A model generated the notes under the pieces. It searched no databases and was not told where the DNA came from. It saw only the letters and a list, made by a program, of their open reading frames with translations. The translations under genes and the position numbers were made by a program. A stretch of 64,000 nt of DNA from a bacterium SCSIO 12827 (GTDB lineage: Bacteria > Pseudomonadota > Alphaproteobacteria > Rhodospirillales > Casp-alpha2): positions 1,736,001-1,800,000 of the forward strand of contig CP073746.1 of assembly GCA_024397995.1 (NCBI GenBank), given 5' to 3'. Shown in pieces: positions 32,645 through 42,463 of this stretch; positions within the stretch are counted from its first letter, which is position 1; every line of letters begins with the position of its first letter.

Positions 32645-33835
32645 TCACCTCGCTGCGTTGAGCCGCGCAAAGCCTTCCTCCAGGTCCTCGATCAAGTCCT
32701 GCGGATCTTCCAGCCCTATATGGAGGCGTACCATCGGATTGTCATGGCCCCAGGTCACGGCCGTGCGTGATCCCTTGGGATTGATGGGAATTGCCAGGCT
32801 TTCGAAGCCGCCCCAACTGGCGCCGATGCCGAACAGATCCAAACCATCGACCATGGCCGCGACTGCGGCCTTGGGGTAATCGCCGAGCATCATGCCGAAC
32901 AGGCCGGACGCCCCCGTATGGTCGCGCTTCCACAATTCATGGCCGGGGTCGGAGGGCAGGGCGGGGTAGAGGACGCGTTCGACCTCGGGCCGGGCGGCCA
33001 ACCAGGTCGCGACTTCCATCGCGTTTTTCTGGTGGCGCTCCATGCGCACGGACAAGGTGCGGATGCCGCGCAGGGCCAGATAGCATTCGTCGGGCCCGGC
33101 ACGCGACCCCAGGGTGTTCTGCATGCCCTTCAGGGCCTGGAACTGCTCCTCGGTCGCGACGGTGACCGTGCCGAGCATGGCGTCGGAATGGCCGCACAGG
33201 TACTTGGTCCCGGCTTCCAGCACGATATCGACGCCCAACGTGAACGGATTGCAGAAGAAGGCCGATGACCAGGTGTTGTCGATCACGGTGATGATGTCCC
33301 GCGCCCGTGCGACCTTGGTGATGGCGGGCACGTCCTGCACCTCGAAGGTGTGGGAGCCCGGGGATTCCATATAAATCATGCGTGTGTTGGGTTGGATCAG
33401 ATCCTCGATCCCGGCACCGATCAGAGGGTCATAGAAGGTGATCTCGACCCCGGCACGTTCCAGAAGGTTGGCGCCGACCCGCTTGCGCGTCGGGCCATAG
33501 ACGGAATCGGAAATCAGCACATGGTCGCCGTGCTTGAGGAACGTGATGGTCGCCGCCGCGATGGCGCCCAGGCCGGATGGAAAGGTCACGGTGCGGTGGG
33601 AGCCTGCGTAAAGCGCCGTCACGGCTTCCTCGACCGCGAACTGGGTCGGCGTGCCCGAACGCCCGTACTGCACGCCCTTGAAGGGCGGCCGGTCCCGGGT
33701 TTCGAATTCCTCGATGGTCGGGAACAGCACGGTCGAGGCGTAATAGATGGGCGGATTGGGAATGCCCACGTTGTCCCAGGGCTTCATCGCCGTATGGGCG
33801 ATCACCGTGTCCTTGCGCCGTGATTTCTTCGTCAT
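32645..33835 (-). CDS. metC: Cystathionine beta-lyase (PLP-dependent)
   Basis: This 396-residue enzyme of the Cys/Met-metabolism PLP family has GVQYGRSGTPTQFAVEEAV, FPSGLGAIAAA, the PLP region VIDNTWSSAFFCNPFTLGVD and the Schiff-base lysine in EAGTKYLCGHSD. It splits cystathionine to homocysteine, pyruvate and ammonia. The ATG at 33835 (MTKKSRRKD) is preceded by TCAGGGGGAGT-type bases on the complementary side of the start and fits family length. It lies upstream of hisI on the same strand, with 22 bases between. Close relatives such as methionine gamma-lyase are less likely. Confidence 0.88.
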   Translation of the reverse strand: MTKKSRRKDTVIAHTAMKPWDNVGIPNPPIYYASTVLFPTIEEFETRDRPPFKGVQYGRSGTPTQFAVEEAVTALYAGSHRTVTFPSGLGAIAAATITFLKHGDHVLISDSVYGPTRKRVGANLLERAGVEITFYDPLIGAGIEDLIQPNTRMIYMESPGSHTFEVQDVPAITKVARARDIITVIDNTWSSAFFCNPFTLGVDIVLEAGTKYLCGHSDAMLGTVTVATEEQFQALKGMQNTLGSRAGPDECYLALRGIRTLSVRMERHQKNAMEVATWLAARPEVERVLYPALPSDPGHELWKRDHTGASGLFGMMLGDYPKAAVAAMVDGLDLFGIGASWGGFESLAIPINPKGSRTAVTWGHDNPMVRLHIGLEDPQDLIEDLEEGFARLNAAR

Positions 33836-34083
33836 TTCAGGGGGAGTCCTTGGTTGGTTGGGCGTTTTGGCAAGATAGCGGGAAACCATGTTTTCGCAAG
33901 GCGTTACACATGCGCACCGCTTCAAAGGGAGCGGCTTCCTGGGGAAAAAAGACAATCATTCTCGCTTGAGGGATTTTTGTAGGTTATGTTACGCCTGTAA
34001 GCCTTCGCGGGTGCGGTATGAACATTCGCCCGCGGAAAACAAAGTAATAAACCGATTTCAGATAGCCAGGGAGCAATCTACAA

Positions 34084-35103
34084 ATGTTCAAACGAGCAAG
34101 TATTGTCGCCGCCGCAGCTGCGGTCGTCGGCATTGCCACGGGGGCACAAGCGGCAACGCTTGATGACGTCAAGGCACGCGGAGTTCTGCATTGCATCGTG
34201 AACACCGGCCTTCCGGGGTTCTCGTTCACCGACGCCAACGGTAACTGGGCCGGCTTCGACGCCGACATGTGCCGGTCCGTTGCCGCCGCCGTCCTCGGTG
34301 ATGGCGACAAGGTGAAGTTCATTCCGGCCACCGGCAAGACCCGGTTCACGCTGCTGAACTCCAAGGAAGGCGACGTGATCTTCCGCAACACCACATGGAC
34401 CTTCGTGCGCGACGTGGACGTGAAGCTGACCTTCATCCACCCGACCTATTACGATGGCCAGGGCTTCATCATCCGCAAGTCCAAGGGCGTGAAAAGCGCC
34501 AAGGAACTGGACGGCGCCACGGTCTGCATCCAGACCGGCACGACGACCGAACTGAACCTCGCCGACTTCTTCCGCGCCAACAATATCAAGTACACGCCGG
34601 TGCCGATCGAAGACAGCTCGGAAGCGCGTAAGAATTATCTGGCCGACCGTTGCGATGCGTACACCACGGACGCCTCGGGCCTGGCCGCCACCCGCGCGAC
34701 CTTCGAAAAACCGTCCGACCACGTGATCCTGCCGGAAATCATTTCCAAGGAACCGCTGGGACCGGTCGTCCGTCATGGTGATAACCAGTGGGAAGACATC
34801 GTCCGCTGGGCCGTGTTCGCCCTGATCCAGGCTGAGGAATCCGGCGTCACCGCCGCCAACGCCGACGAAATGGCCAAGAACCCGCCGAACCCCGACGTCG
34901 CCCGCCTGCTGGGCGCCGAAGGTGACCTGGGCGCCATGCTCGGTCTCGACAAGGCCTGGGCCCTGCGCGCAATCAAGGCCCGCGGCAACTTCGGTGAAAT
35001 CTTCGAGAGCAATCTCGGCACGAAAACGCCGATCGGTCTGGAGCGTGGGTTGAACGCGCTCTATACCGCAGGCGGTCTGCAGTACGCGCCGCCGTTCCGG
35101 TAA
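34084..35103 (+). CDS. aapJ: General L-amino acid ABC transporter substrate-binding protein AapJ
   Basis: This 339-residue periplasmic protein has a signal peptide (hydrophobic AAAAAVVGIATG, cleavage after GAQA). The mature protein fits AapJ: TLDDVKARGVLHCIVNTG, GFSFTDANGNWAGFDADMCR, FRNTTWTFVRD and SYNGQGF-like YYDGQGFIIRK. It binds a broad set of L-amino acids for the AapQMP permease. It leads the operon and is separated from aapQ by a hairpin. Confidence 0.94.
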   Translation: MFKRASIVAAAAAVVGIATGAQAATLDDVKARGVLHCIVNTGLPGFSFTDANGNWAGFDADMCRSVAAAVLGDGDKVKFIPATGKTRFTLLNSKEGDVIFRNTTWTFVRDVDVKLTFIHPTYYDGQGFIIRKSKGVKSAKELDGATVCIQTGTTTELNLADFFRANNIKYTPVPIEDSSEARKNYLADRCDAYTTDASGLAATRATFEKPSDHVILPEIISKEPLGPVVRHGDNQWEDIVRWAVFALIQAEESGVTAANADEMAKNPPNPDVARLLGAEGDLGAMLGLDKAWALRAIKARGNFGEIFESNLGTKTPIGLERGLNALYTAGGLQYAPPFR

Positions 35104-35137
35104 GCCGGGACTTAATCGTGCAAACGACCTGAACGAT

Positions 35138-35168
35138 ACGCGCCGGTGGGGGTACCCCTCCGGCGCGT
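35138..35168 (+). terminator. Intercistronic hairpin between aapJ and aapQ
   Basis: ACGCGCCGG (35138-35146) and CCGGCGCGT (35160-35168) form a perfect 9-bp stem, with GGGGTACCCC inside that can extend it. Only a short T-rich tail follows. Such a hairpin can partly stop transcription or protect the aapJ message, giving excess binding protein. Confidence 0.65.
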
Positions 35169-35284
35169 CTTCGTTTCGGGAGCCGATAATAAGAAATGGC
35201 CTTCCCGTGCTCTGGGAAAGGAACAAGGCGGCGGAACACCGGTAAGGTTTGAATCAAACCGCCCAATAACGACAGGGGGCTGAC

Positions 35285-36493
35285 GTGACCACGACTGTGG
35301 ATCAAGGAAGCGCGACGGCACGGGGCGAACCCAATGTGCTGTTGAAGCTCTGGCGGAACAAGGAGACCCGCTCGGTCATCATCCAGATTGTGACGATGGC
35401 CCTGCTGTTCGCCTTCTTCGCCTATATCATCAACAATGCGGTATTGAACCTGCAGGCGCTGGGCAAGACGTTCAGCTTCGACTTCCTGCAGGAGCCCGCG
35501 TCCTACGACATCAACCAGACGCTGATCGAATACACCTCCCGGTCGTCGCACGCGCGGGCCATGCTGGTGGGCATCCTGAACACCGCCCTGGTGGCTTTCT
35601 GCGGCGTCATCCTGGCAACGGTCCTCGGGTTTATTCTCGGGGTTATCCGGCTATCCAACAACTGGCTGGCGTCGCGCATCGTCTATGTGTTCATTGAATT
35701 CACGCGCAACGTGCCGGTGCTGCTGCATATCCTGCTGATCCACGGCATCATGGTGCACTTCCTGCCATTGCCGAAGCAGGCGATCAGTGTCGGTGATGCC
35801 TTGTTCCTGTCCAACCGCGGCGTCTATGCGCCGCGCCCCGAATTTCTCGACGGCTTCGGCTTTACCGTGGCGGCCTTCGGGATCGCGGTGATCGCCGCCT
35901 TGGTCTTCCGCCGTTGGGCCAAGAAAGTGCAGGAGGATACGGGCAAGATCTATCCCGTGTTCCTGATCTGCACGGGGGTCATCATCGGCCTGCCACTGAT
36001 CGTGTTCCTGATCTCCGGCTCTCCCTTGGTGTGGGAGATGCCCAAGATGGGGCGCTTCAACCTGCAGGGTGGCGTCATGATGCTGCCCGAGTTCCTGGCC
36101 CTCTGGCTGGCGCTGTCGTTCTATACCTCGGCCTTCATCGCCGAGATCGTGCGCTCCGGCATCATGGCGATCAACAAGGGACAGTGGGAAGCCGCGGGGG
36201 CTCTCGGTATTCGCCGAAACCGCGTGCTGCAACTTGTCATCATCCCCCAGGCGCTCAGGGTCATCATTCCGCCCCTGGCCAGCCAGTACCTGAACCTGAC
36301 CAAGAACTCGTCGCTCGCTATCGCCATCGGCTACATGGACATCGTCGCCACAATCGGCGGCATCACGCTCATGCAGACGGGTAAGGAAATGGAGACGATG
36401 ATCATCGTGCTGCTGATCTATCTCAGCTTCTCATTGGTCATCTCGGCGTTCATGAACTGGTACAACAAGCGCATTGCGCTGGTTGAAAGGTAA
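35285..36493 (+). CDS. aapQ: General L-amino acid ABC transporter permease AapQ
   Basis: This 402-residue inner-membrane protein is long for the His/Glu/Gln permease family, as AapQ is. It has about eight helices and the family loop EIVRSGIMAINKGQWEAAGALG that docks the ATPase. The start is GTG at 35285 with GACAGGGGGC upstream. It pairs with AapM to form the channel. Confidence 0.93.
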   Translation: MTTTVDQGSATARGEPNVLLKLWRNKETRSVIIQIVTMALLFAFFAYIINNAVLNLQALGKTFSFDFLQEPASYDINQTLIEYTSRSSHARAMLVGILNTALVAFCGVILATVLGFILGVIRLSNNWLASRIVYVFIEFTRNVPVLLHILLIHGIMVHFLPLPKQAISVGDALFLSNRGVYAPRPEFLDGFGFTVAAFGIAVIAALVFRRWAKKVQEDTGKIYPVFLICTGVIIGLPLIVFLISGSPLVWEMPKMGRFNLQGGVMMLPEFLALWLALSFYTSAFIAEIVRSGIMAINKGQWEAAGALGIRRNRVLQLVIIPQALRVIIPPLASQYLNLTKNSSLAIAIGYMDIVATIGGITLMQTGKEMETMIIVLLIYLSFSLVISAFMNWYNKRIALVER

Positions 36494-36505
36494 GGGGAAG
36501 GGATC

Positions 36506-37645
36506 ATGGCAAACACACAAAACCCCGATATGACACCCGGCCTCGTGAACGCTTACGAGCCAGGCGAGCACCCCGATTGGCCGGCGCCGTCGTCGGTCAA
36601 GGGGCCGATGCATTGGATCAAGACGAACCTGTTCGGTTCGGTCACCAACACGCTGCTGACCCTGCTGACCATCTACCTGCTGTACAAGATCATCCCGGCC
36701 ATGGTGGATTGGATGTTCATTGATGCGGCCTACACCGGGACCTCGCGTAAGGATTGCGAGGCCCAGGCCAGCGGCGCCTGCTGGGCCTTCATCGGGACTC
36801 GGCTGCAATTGTTCATCTACGGCTTCTATCCGGAGGCCGAGCGCTGGCGAGTCAACCTGACGGCGGTCCTTCTGGTCGTCGCCTTGGCGCCGGTGCTTTA
36901 TGACAACGTGCCGCACCGGGGCAAGGCGCTGATCTTTACCGTGCTTTACCCGTTGATTGCCGGTGTGCTGCTGGTCGGCGGCATCTTCGGGCTGGAATAC
37001 GTGGCGACGGACCAGTTCGGCGGCCTGATGCTGAACGTCATCATCGGCGTTACCGGCATCGCCTTCTCGTTGCCCATCGGCATCTGCCTCGCCCTTGGGC
37101 GACAATCGCATCTGCCGGTGCTGCGCATCGTCTGCGTCGCGTTCATCGAGTTCATCCGCGGCGTGCCGCTGATCACCTTGCTGTTCGTCGCGGCCGTGAT
37201 GCTCAGCTACTTCGTGCCGCCGGGCACCAACTTCGACCTCTTGGTCCGCATGCTGATCATGGTCACCCTGTTTGCTTCGGGCTATATGGCCGAGGTCATC
37301 CGCGGCGGCCTGCAGGCGATCCCCAAGGGACAGTACGAAGCGGCCGACTCCATGGGCCTCAAGTACTGGCAGTCCATGCGTCTGATCATCCTGCCGCAGG
37401 CCCTGAAGATCGCCATCCCCGGCATCGTCAACACCTTCATCGCCCTCTACAAGGATACGACCTTGGTCATCGTCATCGGCCGGCTCGACATCCTGGGCAT
37501 CGGTCGGTCATCGTTGGCGGACAGCAAGTGGCAGGGCCTCTCGACCGAGGTCTATGTCTTCGTCGCCATCTTCTTCTTCATCAGCTGCTTCCTCATGTCG
37601 CGGTACTCCCTGTACCTCGAGAAGAAGCTGCACACGGGTCATTAA
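36506..37645 (+). CDS. aapM: General L-amino acid ABC transporter permease AapM
   Basis: This 379-residue inner-membrane protein has the permease loop EVIRGGLQAIPKGQYEAADSMG and a long loop with two cysteines (DCEAQASGACWAFI) after the first helix, as in AapM. AAGGGGAAGGGA precedes the ATG. It lies 12 bases after aapQ and 15 bases before aapP. Confidence 0.93.
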   Translation: MANTQNPDMTPGLVNAYEPGEHPDWPAPSSVKGPMHWIKTNLFGSVTNTLLTLLTIYLLYKIIPAMVDWMFIDAAYTGTSRKDCEAQASGACWAFIGTRLQLFIYGFYPEAERWRVNLTAVLLVVALAPVLYDNVPHRGKALIFTVLYPLIAGVLLVGGIFGLEYVATDQFGGLMLNVIIGVTGIAFSLPIGICLALGRQSHLPVLRIVCVAFIEFIRGVPLITLLFVAAVMLSYFVPPGTNFDLLVRMLIMVTLFASGYMAEVIRGGLQAIPKGQYEAADSMGLKYWQSMRLIILPQALKIAIPGIVNTFIALYKDTTLVIVIGRLDILGIGRSSLADSKWQGLSTEVYVFVAIFFFISCFLMSRYSLYLEKKLHTGH

Positions 37646-37660
37646 GAGGAGCCAGCAATC

Positions 37661-38452
37661 ATGGCTGAAACACAAACCGCCGCAACGGCCGGCGCGATCG
37701 GGTCCTCCAAGGGATCCGACGACATCATCCAAATCCACGGCATGCATAAGTGGTATGGCGATTTCCATGTGCTCAAGGACATCAACCTGTCCGTGAAGGC
37801 CAAGGAACGGATCGTCATCTGCGGACCGTCCGGGTCGGGCAAGTCAACCCTGATCCGCTGCATCAACCGGCTGGAGGAACATCAGAAGGGCGAGATCCTG
37901 GTCAACGGCATCGAGCTGACCAATGATCTCAAGAACATCGACCTGATCCGGCGCGAGGTCGGGATGGTGTTCCAGCACTTCAACCTGTTCCCGCATCTGA
38001 CGGTGCTGGAGAACTGCACGCTGGGTCCCATCTGGGTGCGCCAGACGCCGAAGAAAGAGGCCGAGGCCATCGCCATGGAGTACCTGGAGCGGGTCAAGAT
38101 TCCCGAACAGGCGCTGAAGTACCCCGGCCAGTTGTCGGGTGGTCAGCAGCAGCGCGTCGCCATCGCGCGCTCGCTCTGCATGAGCCCGAAGATCATGCTG
38201 TTCGATGAGCCGACCTCGGCCCTCGATCCGGAAATGATCAAGGAAGTGCTCGACACCATGATCGAACTCGCCGACACGGGCATGACCATGCTTTGCGTGA
38301 CCCACGAAATGGGCTTCGCCAAGACCGTGGCCGACCGGGTGATCTTCATGGACGGCGGCGAGATCATCGAACAGAACGAACCGCATTCGTTCTTCGACAA
38401 TCCGCAGCACGAACGCACTCGACTGTTCCTCAGCCAGATACTGGCGCACTAG
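37661..38452 (+). CDS. aapP: General L-amino acid ABC transporter ATP-binding protein AapP
   Basis: This 263-residue cytoplasmic ATPase has Walker [10 protein letters not shown] (near residue 60), signature [15 protein letters not shown], Walker [16 protein letters not shown] and the switch histidine in CVTHEMGFA. It drives AapQM. AAGAGGAG precedes the ATG. A strong terminator follows 20 bases after the stop. Confidence 0.95.
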   Translation: MAETQTAATAGAIGSSKGSDDIIQIHGMHKWYGDFHVLKDINLSVKAKERIVICGPSGSGKSTLIRCINRLEEHQKGEILVNGIELTNDLKNIDLIRREVGMVFQHFNLFPHLTVLENCTLGPIWVRQTPKKEAEAIAMEYLERVKIPEQALKYPGQLSGGQQQRVAIARSLCMSPKIMLFDEPTSALDPEMIKEVLDTMIELADTGMTMLCVTHEMGFAKTVADRVIFMDGGEIIEQNEPHSFFDNPQHERTRLFLSQILAH

Positions 38453-38472
38453 AACAACCAGTCTCCGAACAT

Positions 38473-38502
38473 GGAAAAGGCGCCCTTCGGGGCGCCTTTT
38501 CC
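38473..38502 (+). terminator. Rho-independent terminator of the aap operon
   Basis: GGAAAAGGCGCCC and GGGCGCCTTTTCC form a perfect 13-bp stem with a TTCG tetraloop. The T run lies in the 3' arm itself, and the A run in the 5' arm makes it usable in both directions. Confidence 0.9.
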
Positions 38503-38724
38503 ATTGCCGTAAAGCAGTGACCAGTTTGTCGGGTGGTGCACCCGACTGTTTCCATGTCACCTGGACTTGGTAATCTGCAGAGCATCGACCATTTCTTCTT
38601 CCGACCATTGGGAAAACATCATGACCATCAGCCTCATCCCGTTCTTCCGGGTATTCACGGCCATCCCGGCACTGCTGGCCCCTTGCATCCGCAAGACTTT
38701 CTCTTGGCCGTGGGAGGCTGAGAA

Positions 38725-39552
38725 ATGAGCGGCGTGGCAACCCCGGAACTGAGCGGGCGCGTGGCCCTGGTCATCGGCGCCGGGTCGATTGCACCCGGGA
38801 TCGGCATCGGGCGGGCGATCTGCCTGGCCTTGGCCCGGGAAGGGGCGCATGTGATGGCCGCTGACACTGATCTGGCCGCCGCCCAAGTAACCTGCGACAT
38901 GATCGCCGAGGCGGGGGGAAGCTCGGAAATCTCCGAAGTCGACGTGTTGGACGATGCCTCGGTCGAGGCACTGGTGGCCGGCGTGGTCGACCGTCACGGC
39001 CGGCTCGACATCCTGCATTGCAACGTGGGGCTCGGCAAAAGCGGCTCGTCGGACGCAACCTCGGCCGCCGACTGGCGGCGGATCAGTGACGCCAATCTGA
39101 CGTCGCTGCATGTCGCATCACAGGCGGCGATCCCGACCATGCGCGCCCAAGGGGCGGGGGTGATTACGATTACGTCCTCGATTGCGGGAATTCGCTATCC
39201 CGGATTCCCGCATCTTGCCTATAGCGCGACCAAGGCGGCGGCGAGTCACTTCGCGACGGCCCTGGCGGTCGAACTGGCGCCCGACAATATTCGCGTGAAC
39301 TCCATTGTCGCCGGGCTGATCGACACGCCCCGGATCGGGGTGACGCTGGCCAAAAGCTACGGCGATCGCGACGAGGCACAAATGCGTGCCGCGCGCGATG
39401 CCAGTTGTCCCATGGGGCGGATGGGAAGTGCCTGGGATATTGCCGAGGCAGCGCTGTTTCTTGCCTCGGACAGGGCGGGCTATATCACGGGCACGTCGCT
39501 GGTGGTCGATGGCGGGCTGTCGGCGACGGTCCGTCAGCCGGCGGCGGTTTGA
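38725..39552 (+). CDS. SDR family oxidoreductase
   Basis: This 275-residue short-chain dehydrogenase has a cofactor loop IGAGSIAPGIGIGRA (a slightly extended TGxxxGIG), HCNVG in place of NNAG, catalytic Ser in ITSSIAG and YSATK as the YxxxK motif. The end GYITGTSLVVDGG is typical of classical SDRs. The Asp after the second strand (AADTDLAAAQ) suggests NAD over NADP. The substrate is unknown. It stands alone between the aap terminator and the convergent TauE gene. Confidence 0.9.
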   Translation: MSGVATPELSGRVALVIGAGSIAPGIGIGRAICLALAREGAHVMAADTDLAAAQVTCDMIAEAGGSSEISEVDVLDDASVEALVAGVVDRHGRLDILHCNVGLGKSGSSDATSAADWRRISDANLTSLHVASQAAIPTMRAQGAGVITITSSIAGIRYPGFPHLAYSATKAAASHFATALAVELAPDNIRVNSIVAGLIDTPRIGVTLAKSYGDRDEAQMRAARDASCPMGRMGSAWDIAEAALFLASDRAGYITGTSLVVDGGLSATVRQPAAV

Positions 39553-39574
39553 ACAGCAGGACTGCGGCCTGTCG

Positions 39575-40327
39575 CTAGGAAAGCCCCCGCCAGATCAGCA
39601 TCAGGCCCAGCAGAATCAGGCCGATCTGCACCAGCCGGCGGAAGAAAGCCTCCGAAATGCGCTTTCTGATCCAGAACCCGGTGGCGATGCCGATGCCGAC
39701 GGGGATCATGGCAAGGGCCGAGGCCGTGAACTGCGGCCAGGACATATGGCCTTCGGTGATCAGGCGCAGATAAAGCGGCACGGAGCCGACCATCGCCGCC
39801 ATGGCCATCTGGGCCACGAACAGGTTCTTGGGCAGGCGCAGGGCCGCGAAATAGACGATTACCGGCGTGAACGCCCCCGTGGCGCCGGAACACAGGCCGA
39901 TCAACCCGCCGGCCACGGGATTGGCGACGCGGGCGTGGCGCTGCAGGAAGGTGGCGTTGGGGGTGAAGATCTGCGCTAAGGTCGTGGCGATGACGACGCA
40001 GCCGAGGGCCAGGGCGATCACCTGCGGGTCCAGGTTGGTCAGGGCGCCCGCGCCGATCCACACGCCGATCATCAGCAGGATCAGGAACGGCCAATACCGC
40101 CGGGTCGCTTCCTTGAATTCTCCGGATTCGATGATCTGCCAGACGTTGGAAATCGCCACCGGCACGATGAACAGGGTCACCGCCTGGGCCGGGTCGATCA
40201 CCATGACCATGATCGGCAGGCCCACGGCCGGGATGCCGGCCCCCAGGACCCCCTTGACCAGGGAGCCGGAAAACAGGCCCAGAATGATGACAAGCAATGC
40301 GATGGTGGAAAAGTCCGGCAGCGTCAT
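39575..40327 (-). CDS. TauE/SafE family sulfite exporter-like permease
   Basis: This 250-residue membrane protein has about eight helices and the TauE/SafE pattern: GSLVKGVLGAGIPAVGLPIM near the start and GGLIGLCSGATGAFTPVIVY in the second half. Members export sulfite, sulfoacetate or thiosulfate-type anions. It lies downstream of a sulfurtransferase and cysteine synthase on the same strand, which supports a sulfur-compound role. Confidence 0.87.
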   Translation of the reverse strand: MTLPDFSTIALLVIILGLFSGSLVKGVLGAGIPAVGLPIMVMVIDPAQAVTLFIVPVAISNVWQIIESGEFKEATRRYWPFLILLMIGVWIGAGALTNLDPQVIALALGCVVIATTLAQIFTPNATFLQRHARVANPVAGGLIGLCSGATGAFTPVIVYFAALRLPKNLFVAQMAMAAMVGSVPLYLRLITEGHMSWPQFTASALAMIPVGIGIATGFWIRKRISEAFFRRLVQIGLILLGLMLIWRGLS

Positions 40328-40378
40328 GGTCTGGATATCCGCCGGATTTTGCCGTGTCCGGATGGGCTGGAGAGAGGA

Positions 40379-41236
40379 TCAGGTAACGATGGGCGTATCC
40401 TGCCGGGCCCCCCACTCGGACCAGGACCCGTCATAGACCGCGACGTCTTCCTTGCCGATCAGGTAAAGCGCCAGGGCGGCGTAACAGGCCGTGACGCCGG
40501 ACCCGCAACTGGTCACCAGCGGCCGGTTGAGGTCGACGCCCGCCTTGTCGGCCAGGGCCTTGATTTCCTCGGCCGAGCGCATGGTGCAGTTCTTGCCCGT
40601 GTCCATCAGGTCGCCGTAAGGCAGGTTCAGTGCGCCCGGCATATGGCCGGAGCGCATGCCTGCGCGCGGTTCCGGCGAGGTGCCGGCAAAGCGACCGGCG
40701 GCGCGCACATCAAGAACGTCCTCGCGCTTGCCGTCGATATTGGCCATGACCTGATCGACCGTGCGCACCATCAGGTGATTTTCGCGCGGCGTGAAATGGC
40801 GTTCCCGTGGATTGGGTTCGATGTCGGTCACCGGGCGGTTTTCCGCCAGCCACTTGGGCAGGCCGCCGTCCATGACGCAGACGTCGTCATGGCCGAACAG
40901 GCGGAACATCCACCACACCCGGGCCGCGGCCATGCCGCCACCGTTGTGGTCATAGCAGACGATGCGGTTGCCGTCGCCCAGGCCCAGCTTGCGCACCTTG
41001 GCCGAGAAAATATGCGCCGGCGGGATCATATGGGGCAGGGGGTTGTCGGGATCCTTGACGTCATCGATGTCAAAGAACACGGCGCCGTCGAGGTGCTGCT
41101 TGGCGTATTCCTCCCGCCCGTTGCGGCCGTCATTGGGCAGGTAATAGGTGCAGTCGACGATGCGCACGTCGGGGGCCGACATGTGATCGGCGACCCAGTC
41201 GGTGGAGACCAGAGCCTGCGGATTGGAATAGGGCAT
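40379..41236 (-). CDS. sseA: 3-mercaptopyruvate/thiosulfate sulfurtransferase
   Basis: This 285-residue enzyme has two rhodanese domains; the active cysteine is Cys244 in SCGSGVTA, the loop typical of 3-mercaptopyruvate sulfurtransferases (CG[ST]GVT) and not of classic rhodanese. It transfers sulfane sulfur from mercaptopyruvate to cyanide, thiols or thioredoxin in the cytoplasm. It is 22 bases after cysK and 51 bases before the TauE gene on the same strand. Confidence 0.92.
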   Translation of the reverse strand: MPYSNPQALVSTDWVADHMSAPDVRIVDCTYYLPNDGRNGREEYAKQHLDGAVFFDIDDVKDPDNPLPHMIPPAHIFSAKVRKLGLGDGNRIVCYDHNGGGMAAARVWWMFRLFGHDDVCVMDGGLPKWLAENRPVTDIEPNPRERHFTPRENHLMVRTVDQVMANIDGKREDVLDVRAAGRFAGTSPEPRAGMRSGHMPGALNLPYGDLMDTGKNCTMRSAEEIKALADKAGVDLNRPLVTSCGSGVTACYAALALYLIGKEDVAVYDGSWSEWGARQDTPIVT

Positions 41237-41258
41237 GGGGCGGTTTCCTTCCCGGCGA

Positions 41259-42263
41259 TCAGGGCAGGAAGTCCGGGACCGGCAGGTCCTTGGACTTCAG
41301 GAAATCGCGGTTGAACAGCTTCGACGTATAGCGCGTGCCGATGTCGCAGAGGATGGTGACGATGGTCTTGCCCGGGCCCAGTTCCTTGGCCAGGCGCACG
41401 GCCCCCGCCACGTTGATGCCGGACGAGCCGCCGAGCACCAGGCCTTCGTCCTTGATCAGGTCGAAAATCAGCGGCACGGCTTCCTGGTCGTCGATGGAAT
41501 AAGGCTGGTCGATCTTCAAGTCCTCGATGATCGCGGTGACACGGCCCAGGCCGATGCCTTCGGTGATCGAGCCACCTTCGGTCGCCTTGGCCTCGCCATC
41601 CTTGAACAGGTGGTACATGGCTGCCCCCTTGGGGTCGGCGCAGCCGACGACAATGTTCGGGTTCTTTTCGCGCAGGAAGGTGGAGGTCCCGGCCAGGGTG
41701 CCGCCGGTGCCGACGGCGCAGATGAAGCCGTCGACCTTGCCGCCCGTCTGTTCCCAGATTTCCGGCCCCGTGGAATGGTAATGGGCGCGGCGGTTGTCCA
41801 GGTTGTTCCACTGGTCGGCGAACAGCACGCCGTTTTCTTCCGTCGCGGCCAATTCCTCCGCCATGCGGCGGGCGATGTGCTGATAATTGTTGGGGTCGGA
41901 ATAGGGCAGGGCCGGGACTTCGACCAGCTTGGCGCCGCACAGGCGCAGCATGTCCTTCTTTTCCTGGCTCTGGGTTTCCGGAATGACGATGGTGGTGCGG
42001 TAGCCGCGGGCATTGGCGACCAGGGCCAAGCCGATGCCCGTGTTGCCGGCCGTGCCCTCGACGATCAGACCGCCGGGCTTCAGGTCACCGCGCTTTTCAG
42101 CCTCCAGGATCATGTGGCGGGCCGGGCGGTCCTTCACGGATTGGCCGGGGTTGAGGAATTCGGCCTTGCCCAGGATTTCACAGCCCGTCGCCTCGGACAG
42201 CTTGTTGAGGCGAATAAGCGGCGTGTTCCCGATGGCGTCCACCAGGCCCTTCTTGATGTTCAT
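41259..42263 (-). CDS. cysK: Cysteine synthase A (O-acetylserine sulfhydrylase family)
   Basis: This 334-residue PLP enzyme has Lys44 in NPGQSVKDRPA as the Schiff base, the substrate loop EGTAGNTGIGLA (TAGNTG where E. coli CysK has TSGNTG), the phosphate loop GTGGTLAGT and GGSSGINVAGA. It makes cysteine from O-acetylserine and sulfide. It opens a minus-strand sulfur operon with sseA and a TauE permease. Confidence 0.92.
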   Translation of the reverse strand: MNIKKGLVDAIGNTPLIRLNKLSEATGCEILGKAEFLNPGQSVKDRPARHMILEAEKRGDLKPGGLIVEGTAGNTGIGLALVANARGYRTTIVIPETQSQEKKDMLRLCGAKLVEVPALPYSDPNNYQHIARRMAEELAATEENGVLFADQWNNLDNRRAHYHSTGPEIWEQTGGKVDGFICAVGTGGTLAGTSTFLREKNPNIVVGCADPKGAAMYHLFKDGEAKATEGGSITEGIGLGRVTAIIEDLKIDQPYSIDDQEAVPLIFDLIKDEGLVLGGSSGINVAGAVRLAKELGPGKTIVTILCDIGTRYTSKLFNRDFLKSKDLPVPDFLP

Positions 42264-42463
42264 GTATTTGAGTTCCGTCCCTAGAGGTTCGTCAGCTTGG
42301 GTTCGTTGGGGTTTTCGGCAACATAACCATGCCTGCGGGGCCGATCAAGGCGCGGGCTTTGGATTTCGCACGGATTTCCTGTTCCGTCAGGCCGGTGGTT
42401 GGCGCTATTCTCCCCGCCCGCCGGGACGGACAAGAAACAAATAAACCAGAATGGAGAACGAAC

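Noticed and set aside
33961-33995. Possible promoter upstream of aapJ (TTGAGG and TATGTT)
   Set aside because: The spacing is 13 bases, too short for a sigma70 promoter; no better pair was found by eye.
38621-38728. 35-codon plus-strand frame that overlaps the SDR start (MTISLIPFFRVFTAIPALL...)
   Set aside because: The overlap looks like coupling, but the frame is short, an equally plausible 35-codon frame exists on the other strand, and there is no supporting similarity.
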